In this document: piece by piece, positions 1 through 6,109 of the stretch
Layout of the letters: each line of letters opens with the position of its first letter
Numbering within the stretch: the first letter of the stretch is position 1
DNA from: Cyclobacteriaceae bacterium
GTDB lineage: Bacteria > Bacteroidota > Bacteroidia > Cytophagales > Cyclobacteriaceae
Reading direction: 5' to 3'
DNA: 6,109 nucleotides
Assembly (NCBI GenBank): GCA_013140395.1
Contig: JABFSY010000088.1
Coordinates: 1-6,109 of the forward strand
Notes under the pieces: model-generated
The model's database searches: none
Told to the model about the DNA's origin: nothing
Seen by the model: the letters and a program-made list of their open reading frames with translations, nothing else
Program-made: the position numbers and the translations under genes

Positions 1-845
1 GATGTTATGGTTCAACAGGTCCGTTGTCGACTAATCCCCTAACGGGGAAAAGTTATTTTCATGACTCACCGCTTGTCACCAATAGAGACATCATACAAGC
101 GTTTGATCTGCTTCGAAAAGGTTTGGGAATTAACAAAGTACACACTTTAATCGGTGGATCACTGGGTGGCCAGCAAACGTTGGAGTGGGCAATCTCACAA
201 CCATCCGTGTTCGATCACCTCATCGCTATTGCCTGCAACGCGCAGCATTCTCCGTGGGGAATTGCCTTCAATGAAGCGCAACGGATGGCGATCGAAGCGG
301 ATCCCACTTGGAAAGAGAACGATGCACGAGCAGGCATTGAAGGAATGAAAGCAGCCCGAGCAATGGGGATGATTTCGTACCGAACCTATGAAACCTATCA
401 ATCGACTCAAGCCGAAAAAGGCACCGAGAAAATAGATGGCTATAGGGCCGCTTCGTATCAAAAATACCAAGGGCAAAAATTAGCTAGTCGTTTTAATGCG
501 TTTACGTATTGGGTACTTTCAAAGGCGATGGATAGTCACCATGTAGGAAGAGCTAGAGGCAGTGCGCAACAAGCCTTGAAAAAAATCAAAGCTAAAACGT
601 TGGTGGTGGGTATTGAGAATGACCTGCTTTACCCCTTTCATGAACAAAGGTTTTTGGCAGAGGCCATCCCGGGTGCAGCATTCGAAGGGCTCACTTCGTT
701 GTATGGGCATGATGGTTTTTTAGTGGAGTTTCATCAATTCAAGAAAATAGTAGGGAGGTTTTTGAAGTCAGAAGGAACGAACCAAGAAACAGCAACGGCA
801 GACGCTACCTATGATTTCAAATCGTTGGAAGAATTTAATCAGTGA
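1..845 (+). CDS. metX: Homoserine O-acetyltransferase (MetX), 3' part; 5' end outside window
   Basis: The reading frame is open from base 3 and runs off the left edge. The TTG at position 24 is internal, because the residues before it (CYGSTGP) continue the conserved family stretch GSTGP. About 280 residues are visible of a family usually about 350-380 long. MetX is a cytoplasmic alpha/beta-hydrolase-fold enzyme that transfers an acetyl group (in some members a succinyl group) from the CoA thioester to homoserine, the committing step of methionine synthesis. The catalytic triad is visible: nucleophile Ser in GGSLGGQQ (codon 159-161), Asp in IENDLLYP (codon 621-623) and His in YGHDGF (codon 708-710). 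The C-terminus carries a polar tail after the last helix. The homoserine dehydrogenase gene follows 53 nt later on the same strand, so substrate supply and use are probably co-transcribed. Acetyl versus succinyl specificity cannot be settled by eye. Confidence 0.93.
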   Translation, partial: CYGSTGPLSTNPLTGKSYFHDSPLVTNRDIIQAFDLLRKGLGINKVHTLIGGSLGGQQTLEWAISQPSVFDHLIAIACNAQHSPWGIAFNEAQRMAIEADPTWKENDARAGIEGMKAARAMGMISYRTYETYQSTQAEKGTEKIDGYRAASYQKYQGQKLASRFNAFTYWVLSKAMDSHHVGRARGSAQQALKKIKAKTLVVGIENDLLYPFHEQRFLAEAIPGAAFEGLTSLYGHDGFLVEFHQFKKIVGRFLKSEGTNQETATADATYDFKSLEEFNQ

Positions 846-898
846 TGTTGTTTGATCAATATCAAATTTTTTGAAAAAATATTTTAAGAAGCGAAAAA

Positions 899-2125
899 AT
901 GAAGAAAAAATTAAAAATCGGCTTGTTTGGTTTTGGGGTAGTCGGCCACGGTCTCTACCATGTACTCAATGAAACACATGGCGTAAAGGCCGAGATTAAA
1001 AGGATCTGCGTGAAAAATAAAAATAAACAACGCGACCTTGATAGCGCCATTTTCACGTTCGACAAAAATGACATTCTTTTCGATAGTGACATCGATATTG
1101 TGGTTGAGTTGATTGATGATGCAGCCGCTGCATTTGCCATCGTAAAATCCGCGTTAGAAAACGGAAAACATGTGGTGACCGCCAATAAACGCATGCTGGC
1201 TGAAAATCTTGGGGAGATTTATGAGCTGCAAAGGAAACACAATCGATCTGTACTATATGAAGGCTCCGTCTGCGGTAGCATACCCATATTAAGAAATTTA
1301 GAAGAGTACTACGACAACGATTTGATCACTAGCATCGAAGGTATTTTCAACGGCTCCACCAATTATATTCTAACGAAAGTTTTTGAAGAAAAGAAAAGCT
1401 ATGCCGAAGCATTGAAGGCCGCCCAAGAACTTGGTTTTGCTGAAAGCGATCCTTCTCTGGATGTGAAGGGATTTGATCCAAAATTCAAATTGACGATCGC
1501 TATCGCACATACCTTTGGTGTTTTTGTCAAGCCAGAAAATATTATCAATGTGGGAATTGACAAAATTTCTGCAGTAGACTTAAAGTATGCCAAGGAAAAC
1601 AACCTAACGATCAAATTGGTGGCCCGTGCTTACAAGCTCGAGGGTCAGATTGTTGGTTTTGTTGCGCCCCAATTCATTCCTGCCGATCATATGCTCGCTT
1701 CCGTTCGCAATGAGTACAATGCGGTGTTAGTGGAGGGGGCGTTTGCCGAGAAGCAAGTATTTATTGGAAAAGGGGCCGGAGGTTATCCCACTGGCTCAGC
1801 TGTGCTTTCTGACATCTCAGCCCTGACGTTTGACTACCGCTACGAATACAAGAAATTTACACAAGGCGAGGGTTTTTCCTTCACTAACAACGCCAAGGTA
1901 GACGTAGTGATCAGCTTTCACGAAAAGTCAGCCATTTCCCCTACAGATTTTGAGACATTTAAAGGAGGCTACCAAGGAAACGGCCATCAATATATGACTG
2001 GTTCAATCACCCTTGAAACGCTTCAATCGCTTTCGAAAAGGGACGATATAAGTGTGATAATAGCGCCTCAACTGAGTTTAGTGGCCACTGAACAGAAAGT
2101 AGCAAGCTTTGCATTAAACGTTTAG
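899..2125 (+). CDS. hom: Homoserine dehydrogenase, monofunctional
   Basis: This 408-residue cytoplasmic enzyme reduces aspartate 4-semialdehyde to homoserine with NAD(P)H. It has an N-terminal Rossmann domain with GFGVVG at residues 11-16 and VVTANK at 92-97, whose K97 is a conserved active-site lysine. The catalytic and dimerisation domain holds NGSTNYIL (151-158) and the signature E182-x5-D188-x4-D193-x3-K197, which aligns in spacing with yeast HSD E208/D214/D219/K223. GKGAGGYPTGSAV follows at 290-302. There is no fused aspartokinase, unlike bifunctional ThrA. The last roughly 100 residues (311-408) have an alternating strand/helix pattern but I see no clear ACT-domain signature, so allosteric threonine control is uncertain. 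The ATG at 899 was chosen because the glycine-rich nucleotide-binding loop begins 10 residues later. The Shine-Dalgarno site is weak, as is usual in Bacteroidota. Position after metX suggests a role mainly in the methionine branch. A terminator lies 45 nt after the stop. Confidence 0.93.
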   Translation: MKKKLKIGLFGFGVVGHGLYHVLNETHGVKAEIKRICVKNKNKQRDLDSAIFTFDKNDILFDSDIDIVVELIDDAAAAFAIVKSALENGKHVVTANKRMLAENLGEIYELQRKHNRSVLYEGSVCGSIPILRNLEEYYDNDLITSIEGIFNGSTNYILTKVFEEKKSYAEALKAAQELGFAESDPSLDVKGFDPKFKLTIAIAHTFGVFVKPENIINVGIDKISAVDLKYAKENNLTIKLVARAYKLEGQIVGFVAPQFIPADHMLASVRNEYNAVLVEGAFAEKQVFIGKGAGGYPTGSAVLSDISALTFDYRYEYKKFTQGEGFSFTNNAKVDVVISFHEKSAISPTDFETFKGGYQGNGHQYMTGSITLETLQSLSKRDDISVIIAPQLSLVATEQKVASFALNV

Positions 2126-2170
2126 CAAGCCAAGGCATTCTTTTTCAAAAAGTTATACAAATTGATTAAC

Positions 2171-2196
2171 AAGGCAGCTACCAGCTGCCTTTTCCT
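2171..2196 (+). terminator. Intrinsic terminator after the metX-hom unit
   Basis: A perfect 9-bp stem (AAGGCAGCT at 2171-2179 with AGCTGCCTT at 2183-2191) closes a 3-nt loop and is followed by a T-rich run, TTTCC then TTTT. It lies 45 nt past the homoserine dehydrogenase stop and before the nqrF promoter. It therefore separates amino-acid synthesis from the respiratory gene. The tract after the stem is poorer on the minus strand, so it probably acts on plus-strand transcripts. Confidence 0.82.
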
Positions 2197-2225
2197 TTTC
2201 TGGCAGGTATTTTTAAAGCGGGGAA

Positions 2226-2257
2226 TTGATAGTTTTTACCCCCGATTCCTATATTTG
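2226..2257 (+). promoter_or_regulatory. Bacteroidota-type promoter for nqrF
   Basis: TATATTTG at 2250-2257 matches the Bacteroidota -7 element TAnnTTTG exactly. A TTG at 2226-2228, 21 bp upstream, fits the -33 element. The predicted transcript would start a few bases downstream, near 2262-2266, and give a short leader of about 10-15 nt before the ATG at 2277. The site sits between a terminator and the nqrF start, where a promoter is needed. No operator repeat is evident nearby. Confidence 0.7.
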
Positions 2258-2276
2258 TAGTCTTTAATTCCAATCT

Positions 2277-3572
2277 ATGTTAGCGATTACTTCCATTGTT
2301 GCATTTACGGCCATTATTCTTCTACTGGTAGCCCTTTTAATATTTGCTCAAAAGCATTTAGTGCAGTCAGGGCCAGTGAAAATTTTGATTAATGGAGAGA
2401 AAACGATCACCGTATCGGCAGGCAGCTCTCTGTTAACAACCCTGGCGAATGAAAAGATATTTTTACCCTCTGCCTGTGGTGGAGGTGGCACCTGTGCTAT
2501 GTGCAAATGCGTGGTGGAAACCGGTGGTGGCGATGTATTGCCAACCGAAGTAGGCCATCTGACACGCGCTGAGCAGAAAGATCATGTACGGCTTGGCTGC
2601 CAGGTTAAGGTGAAGCAAGACCTAAATATTCGTATTCCGGATGAAATTTTTGGAATTAAGAAATGGGAGTGCGAAGTGGTATCAAATTATAACGTTTCCA
2701 CCTTTATTAAAGAGTTCGTGGTGAAACTTCCTCCCGGGGAAACATTGAAATTTGAAGCAGGCGGTTATATCCAAATTGATGTTCCTTCTCTAAAGGTAGA
2801 TTTCAAAACAATGGATATCAAGCCTCATCCGGAATTAGGTCACAGCAATCCTGATGTATTTAAAGGCGATTGGGACAAGTTCAAGTTGTGGGATCTGAAA
2901 ATGAAAAACGAAGAGCCCATTTTCCGCGCTTACTCGATGGCGAACCACCCTGCGGAAGGTAATATTGTAATGTTGAATATTCGAATTGCCACACCACCTT
3001 GGGATCGGGCAAACAACAAATGGATGGATGTAAATCCTGGCATTTGTTCCTCTTATGTGTTCTCTCGCAAGCCTGGAGATAAAGTTACCATCTCTGGCCC
3101 TTACGGAGAGTTCCATATTAATAAGACGCAAAGGGAAATGGTGTACATCGGTGGCGGTGCTGGTATGGCGCCACTACGGGCTCAGATTTTCCACCTCTTT
3201 CATACAGAGAAAACGAACCGCAAAGTTTCCTATTGGTATGGTGGCCGATCAAAGAAAGAATTGTTCTACACCGAACACTTCCGTGAGATTGAAAAGAAGT
3301 TCCCTAATTTCCGTTTTCATATTGCGCTTTCTGAGCCCCTGCCCGAAGACAATTGGAAAGTAAGCAAGAGTTTAGAGGATCGTGAGAGTGATGGTTATAC
3401 TGGTTTCATTCACAAATCGTTGTTCGATAACTATTTGGCCAATCATCCTGCGCCAGAAGATGTCGAGTATTATTTGTGTGGCCCTCCACTCATGAACGCA
3501 GCTGTTCTTAAAATGCTTGACGATATGGGAATCCCAAAAGAGAACGTAAGATTTGATGATTTTGGGGGATAG
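2277..3572 (+). CDS. nqrF: Na+-translocating NADH:quinone oxidoreductase subunit F (NqrF)
   Basis: NqrF is the electron-entry subunit of Na+-NQR. It oxidises NADH on the cytoplasmic side, holds FAD and a 2Fe-2S cluster, and passes electrons to the membrane subunits that pump sodium. The 431 residues show, in order: one N-terminal membrane helix (about 3-24); a ferredoxin domain (about 33-125) with cluster cysteines C67, C73, C76 and C108 in the Vibrio-like spacing C-x5-C-x2-C...C; the FAD motif RAYS at 217-220 within RAYSMAN; an NADH-binding [10 protein letters not shown] at 292-301; CGPPLMN at 401-407; and the characteristic end DDFGG. Compared with my memory of Vibrio NqrF (about 408 residues), there is an extra stretch around 361-371 between EDNW and DGYTG. 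All key residues are present, so it should be functional. No nqrA-E gene lies beside it: the gene has its own promoter and terminator. Confidence 0.96.
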   Translation: MLAITSIVAFTAIILLLVALLIFAQKHLVQSGPVKILINGEKTITVSAGSSLLTTLANEKIFLPSACGGGGTCAMCKCVVETGGGDVLPTEVGHLTRAEQKDHVRLGCQVKVKQDLNIRIPDEIFGIKKWECEVVSNYNVSTFIKEFVVKLPPGETLKFEAGGYIQIDVPSLKVDFKTMDIKPHPELGHSNPDVFKGDWDKFKLWDLKMKNEEPIFRAYSMANHPAEGNIVMLNIRIATPPWDRANNKWMDVNPGICSSYVFSRKPGDKVTISGPYGEFHINKTQREMVYIGGGAGMAPLRAQIFHLFHTEKTNRKVSYWYGGRSKKELFYTEHFREIEKKFPNFRFHIALSEPLPEDNWKVSKSLEDRESDGYTGFIHKSLFDNYLANHPAPEDVEYYLCGPPLMNAAVLKMLDDMGIPKENVRFDDFGG

Positions 3573-3594
3573 AATTCCGCTCCATCCATTTCAA

Positions 3595-3626
3595 AAAAAG
3601 CCCCTGCATTAGTTCAGGGGCTTTTT
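3595..3626 (+). terminator. Strong intrinsic terminator after nqrF
   Basis: GCCCCTG at 3600-3606 pairs with CAGGGGC at 3615-3621 around an 8-nt loop. The flanking AAAAA (3595-3599) pairs with TTTTT (3622-3626), extending the stem to 12 bp. This is a textbook A-tract/GC-stem/T-tract terminator and could work in both directions. It ends only 26 nt before the ATG of the next plus-strand gene. Confidence 0.9.
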
Positions 3627-3652
3627 GCTTAATTTCGTTTAACTAAATTACT

Positions 3653-4813
3653 ATGGATCTCACCATTCTCTTCTCACCTGTTCCCGAATCCATCTACAAC
3701 GAGACCTATCCGAACAACTCGTTTTACAAAAACATAAAAGCCTATACGGAAAAGATGCCCGACTTTAAAGGCATGCAACTGGCGATCTTTGGCGTGAAGG
3801 AAGAGCGAGGCACTTGGAGCAATATGGGCGCAGCTAAAGGCCCCGATGAAATAAGGAAGAAACTGTATCAGCTGAAAAAAGGCACGGGCAAATATCGCAT
3901 CGTTGATTTGGGAAATCTAAATACGGGAATTGATTTAGACGAAACCTATACGCGGATCAGTGAAGTGTGCAGAATGCTTCTGGAAAACAATGTACTCCCC
4001 ATCATTCTGGGCGGCACACACGATCTGGATTATGGCCAATATCTAGGCTACGAGGACATGGAGAAACTAATTAGCCTGGTAAATATCGATGCCTTTTTAG
4101 ATCTGGAAGACGGAAAGGAAATCCCGCCTTCTCGCCAACACATTCATAAAATTCTATTGCACGAGCCCAACTACTTGTTGAGCTACACTCATCTGGCTCA
4201 TCAAACTTATTTGATCGATCCTCTATCAACTGCCATTTTAGAGAAATTATATTTTGAAGCCTTTCGCATTGGGCAAATGCGAACAAACCTCGCTGAAATG
4301 GAGCCGTCCATCCGCAATGCTGATCTTCTTTCTTTCGATACTACCGCCATCAAATCTTCCGATGCTCCGGGCAATGCCAACGCACAACCATTCGGACTGA
4401 CCGGAGAAGAAGCTTGCCAGCTATGCTGGTATGCAGGCATGAATGAAAAACTGAGTTCTGTGGGGTTCTATGAATATAATCCCGATGTGGATGACGCAAG
4501 AAAAAAAACAGCATCAGTAATTGCTACCATGATCTGGTATTTTATCGAAGGTTTTTACCATCGCAAAGGAGAACATAGTTTTAAGAGTAATGATTTTTTG
4601 AAATATGTTGTCTCCATGCAGACAGAACCGGAAACCATTACGTTTTACAAAAGCAAAGTGACGGAGAAATGGTGGATGGAAATTTCACAACACAAACCGG
4701 GCGCCCGTTACCTACGCAACACCATGGTGCCGTGCAGCTACAACGATTATCAAACGGCTGCGAAAGGTGAATTGCCGGAGCGGTATATTAGTGCGCTGGC
4801 GAAAATAATTTGA
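3653..4813 (+). CDS. Arginase/formimidoylglutamase-fold protein with an incomplete metal site
   Basis: The 386-residue product belongs to the arginase/agmatinase/formimidoylglutamase superfamily. This shows in GVKEERGTWSNMGAAKGPDEIR (47-68), GGTHD (120-124), NIDAFLD (144-150), SFDTTAIKSSDAPGNA (227-242) and EYNP (274-277). In binuclear family members the ligands come from GGDHS, DAHxD and SFDxD. Here H123, D146, D150 and D229 are kept, but the DAHxD histidine is F148 and the second Asp of SFDxD is T231. The kept set equals the Mn-A ligands of arginase; both lost residues serve only Mn-B. Similar Bacteroidota proteins are often labelled formimidoylglutamase, but no other hut gene is visible here. 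I therefore do not assign hutG. The C-terminal region (about 310-386, rich in Trp and Tyr, e.g. KWWME) is an addition specific to this subfamily. The lipoprotein gene follows after 12 nt. Catalytic activity is doubtful; fold assignment is firm. Confidence 0.85.
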   Translation: MDLTILFSPVPESIYNETYPNNSFYKNIKAYTEKMPDFKGMQLAIFGVKEERGTWSNMGAAKGPDEIRKKLYQLKKGTGKYRIVDLGNLNTGIDLDETYTRISEVCRMLLENNVLPIILGGTHDLDYGQYLGYEDMEKLISLVNIDAFLDLEDGKEIPPSRQHIHKILLHEPNYLLSYTHLAHQTYLIDPLSTAILEKLYFEAFRIGQMRTNLAEMEPSIRNADLLSFDTTAIKSSDAPGNANAQPFGLTGEEACQLCWYAGMNEKLSSVGFYEYNPDVDDARKKTASVIATMIWYFIEGFYHRKGEHSFKSNDFLKYVVSMQTEPETITFYKSKVTEKWWMEISQHKPGARYLRNTMVPCSYNDYQTAAKGELPERYISALAKII

Positions 4814-4825
4814 GCTTAATAGGTT

Positions 4826-5566
4826 ATGAGAAAGTTTACAGCATTTATCTTTTACGTTTTTGTTCTGCTTCTTCAAAGTTGCTCCGAAAACAATCCTCAG
4901 TCCATTATTGACAAGACCATTGCTGCATCCGGTGGTGATAAATATTTACATACCACCATCGAATTTGATTTCAGAGGGCGGCACTATATAAGCAACCGTG
5001 AGGGCGGAAAGTTTTCATATGAACGTATTTTCAAAAATGAGAAAGACTCTACTCAAACCATTCATGATGTCGTATCCAATGATGGGTTTAAAAGATTCGT
5101 GAACGACACGCTGACTACAGTGCCCGATTCAATGGCCGTGAAGTACACCTCTTCTGTAAACTCAGTTCTTTATTTTGCACTGTTACCATACGGGTTGAAT
5201 GATGCATCTGTTAATAAAAAATTCTTGGGCGAAACAACCATTGACAACAAATCCTATTACAAAATAGAAATCACCTTTAACAAAGAAGGCGGTGGCGAAG
5301 ACCATGACGATCGATTTATCTACTGGATCAATACCTCTGACTATACGATTGGCTTTCTGGCTTATTCCTATGCGGAGACTGACGGTATAGGTTATCGCTT
5401 GCGAAAGGCGTATAACTCTAGAAAAGTGAATGGGATTCTTTTTTCAGATTATATCAATTATGCCCCGAATGGAAAAATTCAACTGGAAGATCTGGAGGAC
5501 TTTTACAGGAAAAATGAATTGAAGGAATTGAGTCGAATAGAAAACACAAACATCCAAGTAAAATGA
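4826..5566 (+). CDS. Probable lipoprotein, DUF6503-like family
   Basis: This 246-residue protein begins with a lipoprotein signal peptide: basic MRK, a hydrophobic stretch (about 5-16), then LQSC with the lipidated Cys at 19. It should be anchored in a membrane and face the periplasm or the surface. The mature part is rich in beta-strand-like segments with many aromatic residues. Recognisable conserved stretches are SGGDKY (35-40), FDFRGRHY (47-54), SVNSVLYFALLPYGLND (110-126), FIYWIN (164-169) and YSYAETDG (180-187). I recognise this as the Bacteroidota family annotated DUF6503, from memory. The pattern of a β-rich body with YWIN...LAYSY resembles LolA/LolB-type half-barrels, which is only an inference. 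The gene starts 12 nt after the arginase-like gene and its stop overlaps the next gene's start by 4 nt, so the three are probably one transcript. Function is unknown. Confidence 0.8.
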   Translation: MRKFTAFIFYVFVLLLQSCSENNPQSIIDKTIAASGGDKYLHTTIEFDFRGRHYISNREGGKFSYERIFKNEKDSTQTIHDVVSNDGFKRFVNDTLTTVPDSMAVKYTSSVNSVLYFALLPYGLNDASVNKKFLGETTIDNKSYYKIEITFNKEGGGEDHDDRFIYWINTSDYTIGFLAYSYAETDGIGYRLRKAYNSRKVNGILFSDYINYAPNGKIQLEDLEDFYRKNELKELSRIENTNIQVK

Positions 5567-5811
5567 CATTAGCAGATTGGATTGGCTCTGTAGGAGTCAG
5601 TATCCTATTGGTTGCCTTTCTGTTAAATCTATTAAAGAGGATAGCGCAAGATAGTGTGTCTTATGTATCCATGAACTTAATCGGTGCCTTGTTGGCAGGC
5701 CTTGCGTCATGGATGATTAATTACACCCCCTTTATTATTCTGGAAGCCGTTTGGGTTTTGGTTTCGATGGTGAGCTTAGTCTCCATCATGAAAAGGCCTT
5801 CAATCAAATAA
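5563..5811 (+). CDS. Small membrane protein, CBU_0592-like family
   Basis: The 82-residue product is almost wholly hydrophobic. Three membrane segments are likely at about 5-24, 34-52 and 55-75, separated by short polar turns (KRIAQDS, NYTP). A KRPSIK tail fits a cytoplasmic C-terminus. The pattern of LADWIGSVG at the start, an internal NLIGA (38-42) and ILEAVW (59-64) is that of a small uncharacterised family named after Coxiella CBU_0592, recognised from memory. The ATG overlaps the TGA of the lipoprotein gene (ATGA, 5563-5566), which indicates translational coupling and supports this start. The TAA stop at 5809-5811 directly abuts the stop of the convergent transporter gene. No catalytic motif is visible and the function is unknown. 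Confidence 0.82.
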   Translation: MTLADWIGSVGVSILLVAFLLNLLKRIAQDSVSYVSMNLIGALLAGLASWMINYTPFIILEAVWVLVSMVSLVSIMKRPSIK

Positions 5812-6109
5812 TCATTTTCGATATAGAAGAAAGCCAACATATCCTGTGGTTAACACTGAAACGGCTGCCACTAAACTAAAATGATTGGACGACAATCCGA
5901 AGGCAGTGACAACTGTCTTATCTATGTTGTTTAACACAATAAGTAAAACACTTCCCAGAATCAACAACAAAATAATATTATACCAGCCGGCATGTCGTGC
6001 ATTTTCAGACATTAAGTTTCTGTCATTAACAATTAAGATTAAGAATCCGGTGATCAAGGGAAGGATCAATCCGTTCAACGCTTGAACAGTAAGAATCACC
6101 GGAATGGGT
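5812..6109 (-). CDS. Nramp-type divalent metal transporter, C-terminal part; 5' end outside window
   Basis: On the minus strand an open frame enters at the right edge and stops with TGA at 5814-5812. The frame stays open upstream of the GTG at 6099 (residues P-I-P precede it), so that GTG is internal. About 98 residues of a roughly 400-residue family are visible. VQALNGLILPL followed by LIVNDRNLM matches the late transmembrane region (TM10 and the following loop) of Nramp/MntH H+-coupled transporters, where the Gln of TM10 is conserved and linked to metal binding. Two more hydrophobic segments follow, one after the GWYN turn and one near the C-terminus, ending in LLYRK. The family imports Mn2+, Fe2+ or related ions across the inner membrane. 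The metal-binding DPGN and MPH motifs of TM1 and TM6 lie outside the window, so the substrate cannot be judged. It converges on the CBU_0592-like gene with no gap. Confidence 0.75.
   Translation of the reverse strand, partial: PIPVILTVQALNGLILPLITGFLILIVNDRNLMSENARHAGWYNIILLLILGSVLLIVLNNIDKTVVTAFGLSSNHFSLVAAVSVLTTGYVGFLLYRK

Noticed and set aside
24..26. TTG at 24 as the start of metX
   Set aside because: The frame is open to the left edge and the preceding residues (GSTGP) are part of the conserved MetX sequence, so the gene begins outside the window.
851..873. Short inverted repeat TTTGAT/ATCAAA followed by a T-run between metX and the homoserine dehydrogenase gene, as a possible terminator or operator
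   Set aside because: The stem is only 6 AT-rich base pairs in an AT-rich 53-nt gap between two genes of one pathway. A weak -7 look-alike there has AT instead of TA. It is probably fortuitous.
2138..2155. CTTTTTCAAAAAG inverted repeat after the homoserine dehydrogenase stop
   Set aside because: It is a purely A/T stem with almost no loop. The GC-containing hairpin at 2171-2191 is a far better terminator.
2835..3131. 98-codon minus-strand open frame and 102-codon plus-strand frame (3055-3363) inside nqrF
   Set aside because: Both lie wholly inside a full-length nqrF with every cofactor motif intact, and neither translation resembles a known protein. They are shadow frames.
3653..4813. Naming this gene hutG (formimidoylglutamase of histidine degradation)
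   Set aside because: Two metal-ligand positions are replaced and no hutH, hutU or hutI gene is nearby, so the pathway assignment is not supported by the window.
5885..6085. 66-codon plus-strand open frame opposite the Nramp gene
   Set aside because: It is antisense to a convincing transporter sequence and its translation shows no family resemblance or upstream signal.
1..6109. CRISPR array, insertion sequence, tRNA, attachment site or defence system
   Set aside because: No spaced direct repeats, transposase motifs, tRNA-like cloverleaf or defence domains were seen. Intergenic space is small and accounted for by terminators and a promoter.

Overview
The window looks like chromosomal DNA of a Bacteroidota bacterium, most likely of the Cytophagales. 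Three things suggest this: the protein families (a Bacteroidota-type arginase-like protein, a DUF6503-like lipoprotein and a monofunctional homoserine dehydrogenase next to metX), weak Shine-Dalgarno sites, and a perfect match to the Bacteroidota promoter element TAnnTTTG. I see no mobile element, CRISPR array, tRNA, rRNA or riboswitch. Coding density is high and composition looks even, so this reads as ordinary core genome rather than an accessory island.

Layout, left to right. (1) 1-2125: the 3' part of metX (homoserine O-acyltransferase, cut by the left edge) and a complete homoserine dehydrogenase gene. They form an amino-acid unit that makes homoserine from aspartate semialdehyde and acylates it towards methionine. 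It ends at an intrinsic terminator at 2171-2196. (2) 2226-3626: a single-gene unit, nqrF, the NADH-oxidising 2Fe-2S/FAD subunit of the Na+-translocating NADH:quinone oxidoreductase. It has its own promoter and a strong terminator, and no other nqr gene is adjacent. (3) 3653-5811: a tight three-gene unit. It holds an arginase/formimidoylglutamase-fold protein, a probable lipoprotein (12 nt gap) and an 82-residue membrane protein (4-nt ATGA overlap). (4) 5812-6109, minus strand: the C-terminal end of an Nramp-type metal transporter gene, cut by the right edge. Its stop codon abuts the stop of the preceding convergent gene with no base between.

The most interesting point is the arginase-like protein. 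By motif alignment it keeps every ligand expected for one manganese (Mn-A: H123, D146, D150, D229). It has lost both ligands that belong only to the second metal (His to F148, Asp to T231). It is therefore probably not a conventional binuclear ureohydrolase, although databases commonly name such proteins formimidoylglutamase. Its operon partners, a lipoprotein and a small membrane protein of unknown function, give no support for histidine degradation. I found no clear novel defence or mobile system here.
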